NCBI GenBank assembly: GCA_023443095.1
Contig: JAEZVV010000090.1
Location: 1 to 64,000, forward strand
Length of the DNA: 64,000 bases
Reading direction: 5' to 3'
Source: Pseudomonadota bacterium
GTDB lineage: Bacteria > Pseudomonadota > Gammaproteobacteria > Burkholderiales > Burkholderiaceae_F
Made by a program: the position numbers and the translations under genes. The notes beneath the pieces were generated by a model. It was not told the origin of the DNA, ran no database searches, and saw nothing but the letters and a program-made list of their open reading frames with translations. This document shows positions 42,572 to 51,889 of this stretch, one piece after another (positions within the stretch are counted from its first letter, which is position 1; each line of letters opens with the position of its first letter).

Positions 42572-43825
42572 TTACCTGTCGATTTCGCCGAACACGATGT
42601 CCTGCGTCCCGATGATGGTCACCGCGTCGGCGATCATGTGCCCGCGCGCCATCATGTCGAGGCCTTGCAGATGCACGAATCCCGGTGCGCGGATCTTGAG
42701 CCGGTAGGGCTTGTTGGCGCCGTCGGACACCAAGTAGATGCCGAACTCGCCTTTGGGGTGCTCGACGGCCGAATAGGCTTCGCCCGGGGGCACGTAAAAC
42801 CCTTCGGTGAAGAGCTTGAAGTGATGGATCAGCTCTTCCATGTTGGACTTCATCTCCACCCGCGAGGGCGGAGCAACCTTGTGGTTGTCGCTGATCACCG
42901 GGCCGGGATTGGCGCGCAGCCAGGCCACGCACTGCTCGATGATGCGGTTGGACTGGCGCATCTCGGCCACACGGACCAGATAGCGGTCGTAACAATCGCC
43001 GTTGACGCCCACCGGAACGTCAAAATCCATGCGATCGTAGACCTCGTAGGGCTGCTTCTTGCGCAGGTCCCACGCGATACCGGAGCCGCGCAGCATCGGA
43101 CCGGTGAAGCCCCAGGCCTGAGCCTGCTCGGGGCTGACCACGCCGATGCCGACCAGACGCTGCTTCCAGATCCGGTTGTCGGTGAGCAGGGTCTCGTATT
43201 CGTCGACATGGCCGGGGAACTTCTTGGCAAAGGCCTCAATGAAGTCGAGCACCGAGCCCTCGCGCTCTTCGTTCAAGCGAGCCGTCTCGCGCGCGTTGCG
43301 GTACTTCGAGGGCTTGTGCTTGGGCATCTGATCGGGCAGATCGCGGTAGACCCCGCCCGGGCGGTAGTAGGCCGCGTGCATACGTGCACCCGAGACCGCC
43401 TCGGAGCCGTCGAACAGGTCCTCGCGCTCGCGGAACGCGTAGAGCAGCACCGCCATCGCGCCGACATCAAGGCCGTGCGCGCCGATCCACAGCAGGTGGT
43501 TCAGGATGCGGGTGATTTCGTCGAACATCACCCGGATGTATTGCGCGCGAACAGGGACCTCGAGGCCGAGCAGCTTCTCGATCGCCATTACGTAGGCGTG
43601 TTCGTTGGCCATCATCGACACGTAGTCGAGGCGGTCCATGTAAGGCACCGACTGCAGGTAGGTGCGGGTCTCGGCGAGCTTCTCCGTGGCTCGATGCAGC
43701 AGGCCGATGTGCGGATCGGCGCGCTCTATCACTTCGCCGTCGAGCTCGAGCACCAGACGCAGCACGCCGTGCGCCGCCGGGTGCTGGGGACCGAAGTTGA
43801 GGGTGTAGTTCTTGATCTCAGCCAT
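42572..43825 (-). CDS. nuoD: NADH-quinone oxidoreductase subunit D
   Basis: A 417-residue 49-kDa-type subunit that forms the quinone site with NuoB. The N-terminal NFGPQHPAAHGVLRLVLELDGE (motif split after HGV) holds the quinone-contacting His, and QSVPYMDRLDYVSMM contains the Tyr/Asp pair. The hydrogenase-like C-terminus DIVFGEIDR is intact. NuoC and NuoD are separate genes here, unlike in E. coli. One base separates them. Confidence 0.97.
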   Translation of the reverse strand: MAEIKNYTLNFGPQHPAAHGVLRLVLELDGEVIERADPHIGLLHRATEKLAETRTYLQSVPYMDRLDYVSMMANEHAYVMAIEKLLGLEVPVRAQYIRVMFDEITRILNHLLWIGAHGLDVGAMAVLLYAFREREDLFDGSEAVSGARMHAAYYRPGGVYRDLPDQMPKHKPSKYRNARETARLNEEREGSVLDFIEAFAKKFPGHVDEYETLLTDNRIWKQRLVGIGVVSPEQAQAWGFTGPMLRGSGIAWDLRKKQPYEVYDRMDFDVPVGVNGDCYDRYLVRVAEMRQSNRIIEQCVAWLRANPGPVISDNHKVAPPSRVEMKSNMEELIHHFKLFTEGFYVPPGEAYSAVEHPKGEFGIYLVSDGANKPYRLKIRAPGFVHLQGLDMMARGHMIADAVTIIGTQDIVFGEIDR

Positions 43826-43826
43826 G

Positions 43827-44420
43827 TCAGTTCCCGGCGTAGCCGTCTTCGCGGATGACGCGCGGCGTGTTCTCTCGCGGCTCGATCGACACCGGCTGGT
43901 AGATCACGCGCTTCTGCGCCGGGTCGTAGCGCATCTCGACGTAGCCCGAGACTGGGAAGTCCTTGCGGAACGGATGGCCGACAAAGCCGTAGTCAGTGAG
44001 GATGCGCCGCAGATCGGGGTGGCCTTCGAAGACGATGCCGAAAAGGTCGAAAGCTTCCCGCTCGAACCAGCCCACCGCCGGCCAGACCTTCACGAGCGAG
44101 GCCACCAGCGGCAGTTCGTCGTCCGGGCAGAACACCCGCACCCGCACCCGCCAGTTGTGCGTCAGTGACAGCAGGTGCGTGACCACGGCGTAGCGCGGGC
44201 CGCTACGCTCGCCATCGCCGAAGGTCGAGTAGTCGACCCCGCACAAGTCAATCAGTTGCTCGAAACGCAAGTCGGGCGCGTCGCGCAGCAAGCTCATGGA
44301 TTCGAGATAGTCGGCCGCGCTGACAACCACGGTGACTTCGCCCAAGGCGACGTCGAGCGCCGAGATACGGCTGCCGAGCCCGAATTTTAGGTTCTCGACG
44401 AGGGTTTCGAGTCGGGTCAT
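43827..44420 (-). CDS. nuoC: NADH-quinone oxidoreductase subunit C
   Basis: A 197-residue 30-kDa-type subunit. The conserved block WPAVGWFEREAFDLFGI, then FEGHPDLRRILTDYGFVGHP and RKDFPVSGYVEMRYD, defines the family. It is separate from nuoD, as in most betaproteobacteria. Confidence 0.96.
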   Translation of the reverse strand: MTRLETLVENLKFGLGSRISALDVALGEVTVVVSAADYLESMSLLRDAPDLRFEQLIDLCGVDYSTFGDGERSGPRYAVVTHLLSLTHNWRVRVRVFCPDDELPLVASLVKVWPAVGWFEREAFDLFGIVFEGHPDLRRILTDYGFVGHPFRKDFPVSGYVEMRYDPAQKRVIYQPVSIEPRENTPRVIREDGYAGN

Positions 44421-44442
44421 GATGGCTCTCGTCCGCCGCCAG

Positions 44443-44919
44443 CTAGCGGGCGATGGTGTTGGTGCGTTGAATCTTGGCCTGCAACTGGATCAGACCGTAG
44501 ATAAGAGCCTCGGCCGTAGGCGGACAACCGGGCACGTAGACGTCGACCGGTACGATGCGATCGCAGCCTCGAACGACGGAATAGGAGTAGTGGTAGTAGC
44601 CGCCGCCGTTGGCGCAGGAGCCCATCGACAAGACCCAGCGCGGTTCGGCCATCTGGTCGTAGACCTTGCGCAGCGCCGGCGCCATCTTGTTGCACAAGGT
44701 GCCGGCCACGATCATCAGATCGGCCTGCCGCGGGCTGGGGCGGAACATGATTCCGAAGCGATCGAGGTCGTAGCGGGAAGCGCCCGCATGCATCATCTCG
44801 ACCGCACAACACGCCAGACCGAAAGTCACGGGCCATATCGAACCGGTCTTAGACCAGTTGATCAGCTTGTCGACGCTGGTCGTAACGAAGCCCTCGTTCA
44901 ACACTCCATCGATTGCCAT
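44443..44919 (-). CDS. nuoB: NADH-quinone oxidoreductase subunit B
   Basis: A 158-residue PSST-type subunit holding cluster N2, the direct electron donor to quinone. The adjacent cysteines of LACCAVEMMH, the later Cys in MGSCANGGGYY and the Cys of VPGCPPTAEALIYG form the ligand set. The hydrophobic segment SIWPVTFGLACC lies at the quinone entrance. It is 14 bases downstream of nuoA. Confidence 0.97.
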   Translation of the reverse strand: MAIDGVLNEGFVTTSVDKLINWSKTGSIWPVTFGLACCAVEMMHAGASRYDLDRFGIMFRPSPRQADLMIVAGTLCNKMAPALRKVYDQMAEPRWVLSMGSCANGGGYYHYSYSVVRGCDRIVPVDVYVPGCPPTAEALIYGLIQLQAKIQRTNTIAR

Positions 44920-44932
44920 CCCGACTTCCCCA

Positions 44933-45298
44933 TCATTCCCAGTTGAGTGCGCCCTTCTTCCACTCGTACACGAACCCCACTGTGAGGATGCCGAGGAAGA
45001 CCATCATGGACCAGAAACCAATGCTCCAGACGCCAAGGTCTCCGAGCACGGCAGCCCAGGGAAAGAGAAAGGCGATCTCGAGATCGAAAAGAATGAAGAG
45101 GATGGCGACGAGGTAGTAGCGGACGTCGAACTTCATCCGCGCGTCTTCGAAGGCTTCGAAGCCACACTCGTAAGGGGAAAGTTTTGCGGGATCGGGGCGA
45201 CGTGGCCCGAGGAGAAGACCGACAAGAATGGGAGCTATGCCGATCGCGATGCCAACCAGGACAAACAGAAGAATCGGCAAATACGATTCAAGATTCAT
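44933..45298 (-). CDS. nuoA: NADH-quinone oxidoreductase subunit A
   Basis: A 121-residue subunit with three helices and the first gene of the complex I operon. The conserved loop YECGFEAFEDARMKFDVRYYLVAILFILFDLEIAFLFP (given as YECGFEAFEDARMKFDVRY plus the following helix with Asp/Glu) is diagnostic. The start at 45298 matches homologues; a GTG at 45310 is possible. The tRNA-Leu gene lies about 100 bases upstream. Confidence 0.96.
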   Translation of the reverse strand: MNLESYLPILLFVLVGIAIGIAPILVGLLLGPRRPDPAKLSPYECGFEAFEDARMKFDVRYYLVAILFILFDLEIAFLFPWAAVLGDLGVWSIGFWSMMVFLGILTVGFVYEWKKGALNWE

Positions 45299-45398
45299 AC
45301 CCTGGGTCACCGCAATTTCCTCGCAATACTGCGACCCAAAAGTTTCTTTCGGATCGACTATCGGAGAGGCGCCCGCCTGGGCGTCCCTAGCTTATTGG

Positions 45399-45483
45399 TG
45401 GTGCCGTCGGCGAGATTCGAACTCGCACAGGTTTCCCCGCCACCCCCTCAAGATGGTGTGTCTACCAATTTCACCACGACGGC
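45399..45483 (-). tRNA. tRNA-Leu (anticodon GAG)
   Basis: Folds into a class II tRNA with acceptor stem GCCGTCG/CGACGGC, D arm with TTGGTAGA, anticodon stem CCATC/GGTGG around loop TTGAGGG (GAG), a long variable arm and T arm GCGAG-TTCGAAT-CTCGC. The 3' CCA is encoded (45399-45401). It reads CTC/CTT leucine codons. Its position between secG and nuoA is common in betaproteobacteria. Confidence 0.96.
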
Positions 45484-45569
45484 ACTTAAGCTAGGGATTC
45501 TACCAGAATATTCCTGGAGAATCTTGCGCTGCAGCGAGAAGAGGATTGGCTCGCTGCAGAGGACGAATT

Positions 45570-45935
45570 CTACTTCGGAATTTCGTTCGATTTGGGCGCA
45601 CTAGGCGACTGATTAGGGTTAGTCGGGACCGAACCCTGCGGAGCCCCCTGCTGAACGGTACCCAAAACACCACCTTGGGGCGCTTGAGTGGCCGGCGCAC
45701 GCGACGTGCTGACCGTCAGGCCGATGGTCGCCACAAAAAAGAGGGTCGCGGCCACCGCGGTCGCCCGCGAAAGAAAGTTCGCCGATCCCGTCGCGCCGAA
45801 CAGCGACCCCGAGGCGCCGCCGCCGAATGCCGCCCCCATGTCAGCGCCCTTTCCGTGCTGGAGCAGCACGAGAATGATCACCGCCACGGAGGACAGCACC
45901 TGGATCACGATCATGAGCGTAGTCAGCCAGTGCAT
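45570..45935 (-). CDS. secG: Preprotein translocase subunit SecG
   Basis: A 121-residue SecYEG accessory subunit with two transmembrane helices (residues about 4-23 and 57-76) separated by the cytoplasmic loop LLQHGKGADMGAAFGGGASGSLFGA (motif shown as LLQHGKGADMGAAFGGG and SLFGA). The Pro/Gln/Ser-rich C-terminus is periplasmic and variable. It is 20 bases downstream of tpiA, and the tRNA-Leu gene follows it. Confidence 0.95.
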   Translation of the reverse strand: MHWLTTLMIVIQVLSSVAVIILVLLQHGKGADMGAAFGGGASGSLFGATGSANFLSRATAVAATLFFVATIGLTVSTSRAPATQAPQGGVLGTVQQGAPQGSVPTNPNQSPSAPKSNEIPK

Positions 45936-45955
45936 GTTGTGTCTCTGCCTTGAAA

Positions 45956-46714
45956 TCAGTTGCGCGCAGCCGCGCAGATGGAAAGAAAGTCGCCCGCTTG
46001 CAGCGAGGCACCACCGATAAGCCCGCCGTCGATATCCGGCTGGGCAAAGAGTTCCGCGGCATTGCCAGCTTTGACACTGCCGCCATAAAGCAAACGCAGC
46101 TCGGCTGCGATTCGAGCATCGCGCTCGGCCACTTGGGCTCGCAGCGCCGCATGCACTTCCTGCGCCTGTTCTGGCGACGCGGTGCGCCCGGTGCCAATCG
46201 CCCACACCGGCTCGTACGCCACCGCGCCCACCGCCAAGGCCGGCGCGCCTACACGGTCGAGCACGTCGCGCAGCTGCGTCGAGACGACCTCGAAGGTGCG
46301 GCCCTGCTCGCGCTCGGCCAGCGACTCACCCACACACACGATCGGGCGCAACCCGGCCTCAAGCGCGCGAGCCACTTTACTGGCCACGGTCTGATTCGAC
46401 TCGCCGTGCAGCTGGCGGCGCTCGGAGTGCCCCACAATCACCCAGCGCGCCCCAACATCGACCAGCATCTCGGCCGCGACCTCGCCCGTGAAGGCGCCGT
46501 CCTTGTGTTCTGAAAGATCCTGCGCGCCGCACTCGGCCGCTCGCGCCCCCAGTCCGGCGGCGACCTGCAGCAAATAAGGGTAAGGCGCGCAGACCACGAT
46601 ATCGCATGCAGGCTGCCCCACGCCGGCGCGAAAACCCTCCAGCCACGCCGAATTAGCGGCGACCGAACCGTTCATCTTCCAGTTGGCGGCAACAAGCTTG
46701 CGTCGCGAAGTCAT
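45956..46714 (-). CDS. tpiA: Triose-phosphate isomerase
   Basis: TpiA interconverts dihydroxyacetone phosphate and glyceraldehyde 3-phosphate. The 252-residue TIM barrel has NWKMNG with catalytic Lys, GHSERR with catalytic His, AYEPVWAIGTG with catalytic Glu, and LLYGGSVKAGNA for phosphate binding. The start at 46714 gives the normal N-terminus. Confidence 0.98.
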   Translation of the reverse strand: MTSRRKLVAANWKMNGSVAANSAWLEGFRAGVGQPACDIVVCAPYPYLLQVAAGLGARAAECGAQDLSEHKDGAFTGEVAAEMLVDVGARWVIVGHSERRQLHGESNQTVASKVARALEAGLRPIVCVGESLAEREQGRTFEVVSTQLRDVLDRVGAPALAVGAVAYEPVWAIGTGRTASPEQAQEVHAALRAQVAERDARIAAELRLLYGGSVKAGNAAELFAQPDIDGGLIGGASLQAGDFLSICAAARN

Positions 46715-46774
46715 GGTCTCACTCAAAAGTTTTTGATTGTAGCGGGTTGCTTCCAAGCCCCACAAACCCGGGTA

Positions 46775-47779
46775 TCACGCAGGACATGCCTCGGCCTCGG
46801 ATCCGACTTTCAGCATCACCTTGCCCACATGGGCGCCGGCCTCCAGCTCTTGATGCGCCGCGGCCGCTTGGCTCAAGGGAAAGACGCGATGGATCACCGG
46901 TTTGATGCGACCGGCTTCCAGCAAAGGCCAGACCCGCTCTCGCAAACCGGCGGCAATCCGCGCCTTGAAAGCGACCGGCCGCGCCCTCAGCGTGGACCCA
47001 GTGATCGTGAGCCGGCGCCGCAGCACCAGACTCGCGTCGAACCGGGCACTCACGCCACCCAGCACGGCAATGATCACCAGGCGGCCGTCCTCGGCCAGGG
47101 ACTCGACCTCGCGCGCGACATAGTCGCCGGCGACCATATCGAGGATGACATCCACGCCCTTGCCGCGCGTGAGCTCTCGCACCACTTCGACAAAGTCCTG
47201 GCTGCGGTAGTTGATCGCCGCGGCTGCGCCCAGTCCAAGGCACGCGCCGCACTTCTCGTCGGTCCCGGCAGTCGCAAACACCGGATTGCCAAGCGCGCTT
47301 GCAATCTGGATCGCGGCCACTCCAATCCCGCTCGCCCCCCCCTGCACCAGCAAGGTTTCTCCGGGCGCCAGCCGGGCACGATCGAAGACGTTGTTCCAGA
47401 CCGTGAAGAAAGTCTCGGGCAGGCTGGCCGCCTCAAGGAAGCTCAAGCCCCGCGGTACCGGCAGACACTGAGCCGCCGGCGCCGCGCAGAACTCCGCATA
47501 GCCGCCGCCGGTCACTAGCGCACAGACCGCATCCCCCAACTTCCAGCCGCTGCCAGCCAGGTCGCCGCCGACGATGCGCCCCGCCACTTCAAGGCCGGGC
47601 ACATCGCTGGCGCCGGGAGGAGGCGCGTATTGCCCCTTGCGCTGGGAGAGGTCGGGGCGGTTCACCCCGCTCGCCTCGACTTGAATCAGCACTTCACCCG
47701 CGCCGCATACCGGAACTGGACGAGTACCCAGACGAAGGACGTCGGGCGTCCCAAACGTGGTGATTTCGATTGCTTTCAT
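46775..47779 (-). CDS. NAD(P)H-quinone oxidoreductase (zinc-independent MDR, PIG3/QOR type)
   Basis: A 334-residue medium-chain reductase. The GroES-like N-terminal domain (VNRPDLSQRKG, PGLEVAGRI) lacks catalytic zinc ligands. The Rossmann domain has VQGGASGIGVAAIQIA and LGAAAAINYRSQDF. LRARPVAFKARIA and the PVIHRVFPLSQAAAAHQ tail match the PIG3-like quinone oxidoreductases. It would use NADPH to reduce quinones. It lies between tpiA and pnp on the same strand, separated from pnp by a hairpin. Confidence 0.92.
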   Translation of the reverse strand: MKAIEITTFGTPDVLRLGTRPVPVCGAGEVLIQVEASGVNRPDLSQRKGQYAPPPGASDVPGLEVAGRIVGGDLAGSGWKLGDAVCALVTGGGYAEFCAAPAAQCLPVPRGLSFLEAASLPETFFTVWNNVFDRARLAPGETLLVQGGASGIGVAAIQIASALGNPVFATAGTDEKCGACLGLGAAAAINYRSQDFVEVVRELTRGKGVDVILDMVAGDYVAREVESLAEDGRLVIIAVLGGVSARFDASLVLRRRLTITGSTLRARPVAFKARIAAGLRERVWPLLEAGRIKPVIHRVFPLSQAAAAHQELEAGAHVGKVMLKVGSEAEACPA

Positions 47780-47812
47780 ACGTGAACCGCCCTCCGCATG
47801 CTGCGTTCATGT

Positions 47813-47842
47813 GAACAAGGCGCCCGAGGGGGCGCCTTGTTC
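47813..47842 (-). terminator. Terminator-like hairpin after pnp
   Basis: A perfect 13-bp inverted repeat (arms 47813-47825 and 47830-47842, loop gagg). In the minus direction it lies just after the pnp stop; the 3' arm ends in ttgttc but there is no uninterrupted T run. Confidence 0.75.
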
Positions 47843-47861
47843 ATTCGAACCCGATGTCGAT

Positions 47862-49985
47862 TTACTGCTGGGCGGCGCCGTCTTCCGCGCCCACGGCCTT
47901 CATCGACAGGCGCACGCGGCCCTTCTCGTCGGCCTCGAGCACCTTGACGCGCACGGCCTGACCTTCCTTGAGGTAGTCGGCCACCGCGTTGACTCGCTCG
48001 TTGGCGATCTGCGAGATGTGCAGCAGACCGTCCTTGCCCGGCAGGATCTGGACGATCGCGCCGAAGTCGAGCAGACGCAGAACGGTACCGTCGTAGACCT
48101 TGCCGACTTCAACTTCGGCCGTGATTTCGGCGATGCGGCGCTGGGCTTCGCGGCCCTTTTCCATGTCCACCGAGGCGATGATGATGGTGCCATCGTCCTC
48201 GATGTCGATCTGGGTGCCGGTCTCTTCGGTCAGAGCACGGATCACCGAGCCGCCCTTGCCGATCACGTCGCGGATCTTCTCGGGGTTGATCTTCATCTTG
48301 ATCATGCGCGGCGCGAAGGCCGAGAGTTCGCCGCGCGCAGCGCCGGCCTGCTCCTGCATCTTGCCGAGGATGTGCAGGCGGCCTTCCTTGGCCTGGGCTA
48401 GGGCGACCTGCATGATTTCCTTGTTGATGCCTTCGATCTTGATGTCCATCTGCAGCGCGGTCACGCCAGCGGCCGTACCCGCCACCTTGAAGTCCATGTC
48501 GCCGAGGTGATCCTCGTCGCCCAGGATGTCGGTCAGCACCGCAAACTTGTTGCCTTCCTTGATCAGGCCCATCGCCACGCCGGCGACATGCGCCTTGAGC
48601 GGCACGCCAGCGTCGATCAGAGCGAGACAGCCGCCGCACACCGAAGCCATCGACGAAGATCCGTTCGACTCGGTGATTTCGGAAACCACGCGCATCGAAT
48701 ACTGGAAGTCCTCGGGGCTAGGCAGAACCGCAAGCAGCGCCCGCTTGGCAAGACGGCCGTGGCCGATTTCGCGGCGCTTCGGGCTGCCGACACGGCCGGT
48801 TTCGCCGGTCGCGAAGGGGGGCATGTTGTAGTGCATCATGAAGCGGTCGCGGTACTCGCCCATGAGTGCATCGATGATCTGCTCGTCCTGCTTGGTGCCG
48901 AGGGTGGCGGTGACCAGCGCCTGGGTCTCGCCGCGGGTGAAAAGCGAAGAACCGTGGGTACGCGGCAACACGCCCTGGCGGATTTCGATCGGACGCACGG
49001 TGCGGGTGTCGCGACCGTCGATACGCGGCTCGCCGTCGAGGATCTGGCTGCGGACGATCTTGGCTTCGAGGTCGAACAGGATGTTGTTGACTTCGTTGCT
49101 ATCGACCTTCTCGCCGCTGACGGCGGCCTCTTCAGCCAGCTTGGTCGAGACCATCGCGTAGATCTCGCGCAGCTTCTGGGTGCGGGCCTGCTTCGAACGG
49201 ATGTTGTAGGCGGCGCGCAGTTCGCTGCCGACCAGACCGATGATCTTCGCGATCAGGGCCTCGTTCTTGGCCGCAGGCTTCCAGTCCCAGGCCGGCTTGC
49301 CGGCTTCGCGCACCAGATCGTGGATCGCGTTGATCGCAACCTGCATCTGCTCGTGGCCGAAGACCACCGAACCCAGCATCACTTCTTCGGACAGCTGGTC
49401 GGCCTCCGATTCCACCATCAACACGGCACGTTCGGTGCCGGCAACAACCAGGTCGAGCTGGCTGGTCTTCAGCTGGCTGGCGGTGGGGTTGAGAACGTAT
49501 TGGCCGTCGATGTAGGCGACGCGGGCGGCACCGATCGGGCCCTTGAACGGGATGCCCGAGACCGACAGGGCGGCCGAGGCGCCGATCAGGGCGGCGATGT
49601 CGGGGTCGATCTCGGGATTGACCGACAACACGTGGATGATGACTTGCACTTCGTTGTAGAAGCCGTCCGGGAAAAGCGGGCGGATCGGGCGGTCGATCAA
49701 GCGGCTGGTCAGCGTTTCTTTTTCCGAAGGACGACCTTCGCGCTTGAAGAAGCCGCCGGGGATCTTGCCCGCGGCGTAAGTCTTCTCGACGTAATCGACC
49801 GTCAGCGGGAAGAAGTCCTGGCCGGGCTTGGCTTCGGTGCGGGCAACCACGGTGGCGAGCACCACGGTGTCGTCGATCGAGCACACGACGGCGCCGCCGG
49901 CCTGGCGGGCGATTTCACCGGTTTCGAGAGTGACGGTATGGGCACCGTACTGGAAGGTCTTGGTGACTTTGTTAAACATCGACAT
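47862..49985 (-). CDS. pnp: Polyribonucleotide nucleotidyltransferase
   Basis: PNPase degrades RNA 3' to 5' by phosphorolysis and is part of the degradosome in many bacteria. The 707-residue protein has two RNase PH domains (residues about 1-230 and 310-545), with the catalytic motifs TLGTKQDEQ and DILGDEDHLGDMDFKVAGT (split at GDMD), then KH (IRDVIGKGGSVIRALTEETG) and S1 (GTVLRLLDFGAIVQILPGKDGLLHIS, split at QILP) domains. The start at 49985 is favoured by AAGGA 7 bases upstream; ATG 49979 is also possible. It follows rpsO. Confidence 0.97.
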   Translation of the reverse strand: MSMFNKVTKTFQYGAHTVTLETGEIARQAGGAVVCSIDDTVVLATVVARTEAKPGQDFFPLTVDYVEKTYAAGKIPGGFFKREGRPSEKETLTSRLIDRPIRPLFPDGFYNEVQVIIHVLSVNPEIDPDIAALIGASAALSVSGIPFKGPIGAARVAYIDGQYVLNPTASQLKTSQLDLVVAGTERAVLMVESEADQLSEEVMLGSVVFGHEQMQVAINAIHDLVREAGKPAWDWKPAAKNEALIAKIIGLVGSELRAAYNIRSKQARTQKLREIYAMVSTKLAEEAAVSGEKVDSNEVNNILFDLEAKIVRSQILDGEPRIDGRDTRTVRPIEIRQGVLPRTHGSSLFTRGETQALVTATLGTKQDEQIIDALMGEYRDRFMMHYNMPPFATGETGRVGSPKRREIGHGRLAKRALLAVLPSPEDFQYSMRVVSEITESNGSSSMASVCGGCLALIDAGVPLKAHVAGVAMGLIKEGNKFAVLTDILGDEDHLGDMDFKVAGTAAGVTALQMDIKIEGINKEIMQVALAQAKEGRLHILGKMQEQAGAARGELSAFAPRMIKMKINPEKIRDVIGKGGSVIRALTEETGTQIDIEDDGTIIIASVDMEKGREAQRRIAEITAEVEVGKVYDGTVLRLLDFGAIVQILPGKDGLLHISQIANERVNAVADYLKEGQAVRVKVLEADEKGRVRLSMKAVGAEDGAAQQ

Positions 49986-50103
49986 TGAGCGATTCCTTTT
50001 AATGGGGGTCGGAGCCGACCCTGAGGCACGCTGCGGTATCGACGACTCGGCACGGAAGTGCCTTACGTCCATATCGCAGCGCGCAATGTGTGCTGGTCAA
50101 AAT

Positions 50104-50142
50104 GCAACCGGCCCGCGGGGATGAACCACGCAGGCCGGTTGC
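50104..50142 (-). terminator. rpsO-pnp intergenic hairpin
   Basis: A gcaaccggcc/ggccggttgc stem (10 bp) encloses a 19-base loop between rpsO and pnp. It could be the partial terminator and RNase processing site usual at this junction; the T run on the minus strand is short. Confidence 0.65.
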
Positions 50143-50162
50143 GGATCTCATCGGAGCACGAA

Positions 50163-50432
50163 TTACTTGCGCAGACCCAAGGTCTCGATCAGGGCCTTGT
50201 AGGCGCCAGGATTCTGACCCTTGAGGTAGTCGAGCAGCTTGCGACGACGGCTGACCATCTTCAGCAGGCCGCGACGCGAGTGGTGATCTTTGACGTGCTC
50301 TTTGAAGTGGCCGGTCAACTCGTTGATGCGAGCGGTCAGCAGGGCCACTTGAACTTCGGGCGAACCGGTGTCACCGGCAGCGCGTTGGAACTTGGCGACG
50401 ATTTCCGTCTTGTTGATATCAGCAACCGACAT
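50163..50432 (-). CDS. rpsO: 30S ribosomal protein S15
   Basis: An 89-residue ribosomal protein that binds 16S rRNA early in 30S assembly. HFKEHVKDHHSRRGLLKMVSRRRKLLDYL (split at RRGLL) is the diagnostic block. The start at 50432 follows AAAGGGAAA; upstream reading of this frame is not coding. It precedes pnp as in most proteobacteria. Confidence 0.98.
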   Translation of the reverse strand: MSVADINKTEIVAKFQRAAGDTGSPEVQVALLTARINELTGHFKEHVKDHHSRRGLLKMVSRRRKLLDYLKGQNPGAYKALIETLGLRK

Positions 50433-50551
50433 GATTTCCCTTTCTAGTGCTGTTGCGTTACGAGCGGTCACGGAAGGAAGGCCGTGCCGTGGAAAAGCGC
50501 CCAAGTATACCCGAGCCGATGGCGCCGCCGTTACCGGGCTTGCCCCTGCGT

Positions 50552-51802
50552 TCAGCGCAGTCGGCAGGTCGTGGGCTGGGTGAGCCTTCCCGGCTCGAAG
50601 GCCTGCTCGGTCCTGAACCCAAAACCGCTGCCTTCAACGTCGCGCGCGGCCCCGGGCGAACCCTTGCGCTCCTGTACCGCCACCACCAGCGGGCCCTGCA
50701 ACTGGTGGTCCTGTGGCCGCATCCAGACTTCGCCCAGGGGATTTCCCTGATTTGCCGTGTAGCGCATGCCGCCCAGCTTTGCCGCCACCGCAGCGGGTTC
50801 GGTTGTTCCGGCCGCCTCGATGGCCCGCGCCAGCATTTCGATCATGACCACCATGCGCGCCTGGAAGTAGTCGTCGGCAGGCTTGGGGTAGCGGGCACGG
50901 AAATCGGCATAGACCTTGTCCATGCCGCCGCCCGCGTTCACGTGCCACTCGGCCACCGAACGCACGCGCCCCACGCCGGCGTCCCCGATGGCGATGGTCG
51001 AGCCCAGCCCATTGCCATAGAAAGTGTAGAAGGCCGTATCGAGCCCCTGCTCGCGCGCCGCCCTCACCAGCAGCGACAAGTCGTTGCCCCAGTTGCCGGT
51101 GATCACCGCATTCGCCCCGCTGGCCTTGATCTTGGCGATGTAGGGAGAAAAGTCCCGCACCCGACCGATCGGGTGCAGTTCGTCGCCGACCACGGCCACG
51201 TCCGGTCGGCGCGTCGCCAGCATGCTGCGGGCGCTGCGGGCCACGTCCCGACCGAAGCTGTAGTCCTGGTTGATCAGGTAGACCTTGGAGACACTGCGGT
51301 CGGCCGCGATCACTTCGGCCAGGGCCGCCATGCGCATGTCGGAGTGAGCGTCGAAGCGGAAGTGCCAGGGGCTGCAGCGCTCGTTGGTCAAGCTGGGGTC
51401 GACCGCCGAATAATTCAGGAAAACGAGCTTGGCGGCGGGTGAACGCTCGTTGTGCTTGTTGACCGCGTCGATCAGGGCGGCCGCAACCGCCGACGAGTTG
51501 CCCTGCAGCACGAAGGGCATCTTTTCGTCGGTCACCCGGCGCAGAACCGTCAGCGCGTCGCTGACTTGGCCCTTGGAGTCCAGGATCTCGAGTTTGAGCG
51601 GCCGCGCACCGCCCGGCAGGGAAACGCCGCCGCGGGCGTTGACGCGTTCGACCGCAAACTGCAGGTTGCGCGCCACCGCCTCGCCGGCATTGGCCATCGG
51701 ACCGGACATGGCTTCGACCATGCCAAGACGGATCGGCTCGGCAGCCACGGCCGCTCCGCACACGCTCAGTCCGATCCAGGCAAACAAGAACTTCAACTTC
51801 AT
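50552..51802 (-). CDS. Branched-chain amino-acid-type ABC transporter substrate-binding protein
   Basis: A 416-residue periplasmic binding protein of the LivK/type I fold. The signal peptide (residues 1-20, ending AAVAA) is followed by IRLGMVEAMSGPMANAGEA, VNARGGVSLPGGARPLKLEILD (split) and the conserved hinge VITGNWGNDLSLLVRAA. No permease or ATPase genes adjoin it, so it is an orphan; the ligand could be branched-chain amino acids, amides or aromatic acids. The C-terminus carries an Arg-rich end. It ends about 100 bases before rpsO in the same direction. Confidence 0.9.
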   Translation of the reverse strand: MKLKFLFAWIGLSVCGAAVAAEPIRLGMVEAMSGPMANAGEAVARNLQFAVERVNARGGVSLPGGARPLKLEILDSKGQVSDALTVLRRVTDEKMPFVLQGNSSAVAAALIDAVNKHNERSPAAKLVFLNYSAVDPSLTNERCSPWHFRFDAHSDMRMAALAEVIAADRSVSKVYLINQDYSFGRDVARSARSMLATRRPDVAVVGDELHPIGRVRDFSPYIAKIKASGANAVITGNWGNDLSLLVRAAREQGLDTAFYTFYGNGLGSTIAIGDAGVGRVRSVAEWHVNAGGGMDKVYADFRARYPKPADDYFQARMVVMIEMLARAIEAAGTTEPAAVAAKLGGMRYTANQGNPLGEVWMRPQDHQLQGPLVVAVQERKGSPGAARDVEGSGFGFRTEQAFEPGRLTQPTTCRLR

Positions 51803-51849
51803 CGATAACTTCCTCACTTCGAAGCGCCCGATTCTATAAAGGTACGAAA

Positions 51850-51871
51850 AAGGCCGGGCGAGCCCGGCCTT
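51850..51871 (-). terminator. Terminator after leuA
   Basis: A strong GC stem (aaggccggg...cccggcctt) followed on the minus strand by TTT-C. It lies 19 bases after the leuA stop. Confidence 0.88.
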
Positions 51872-51889
51872 CATGGAAGCTATACGTTC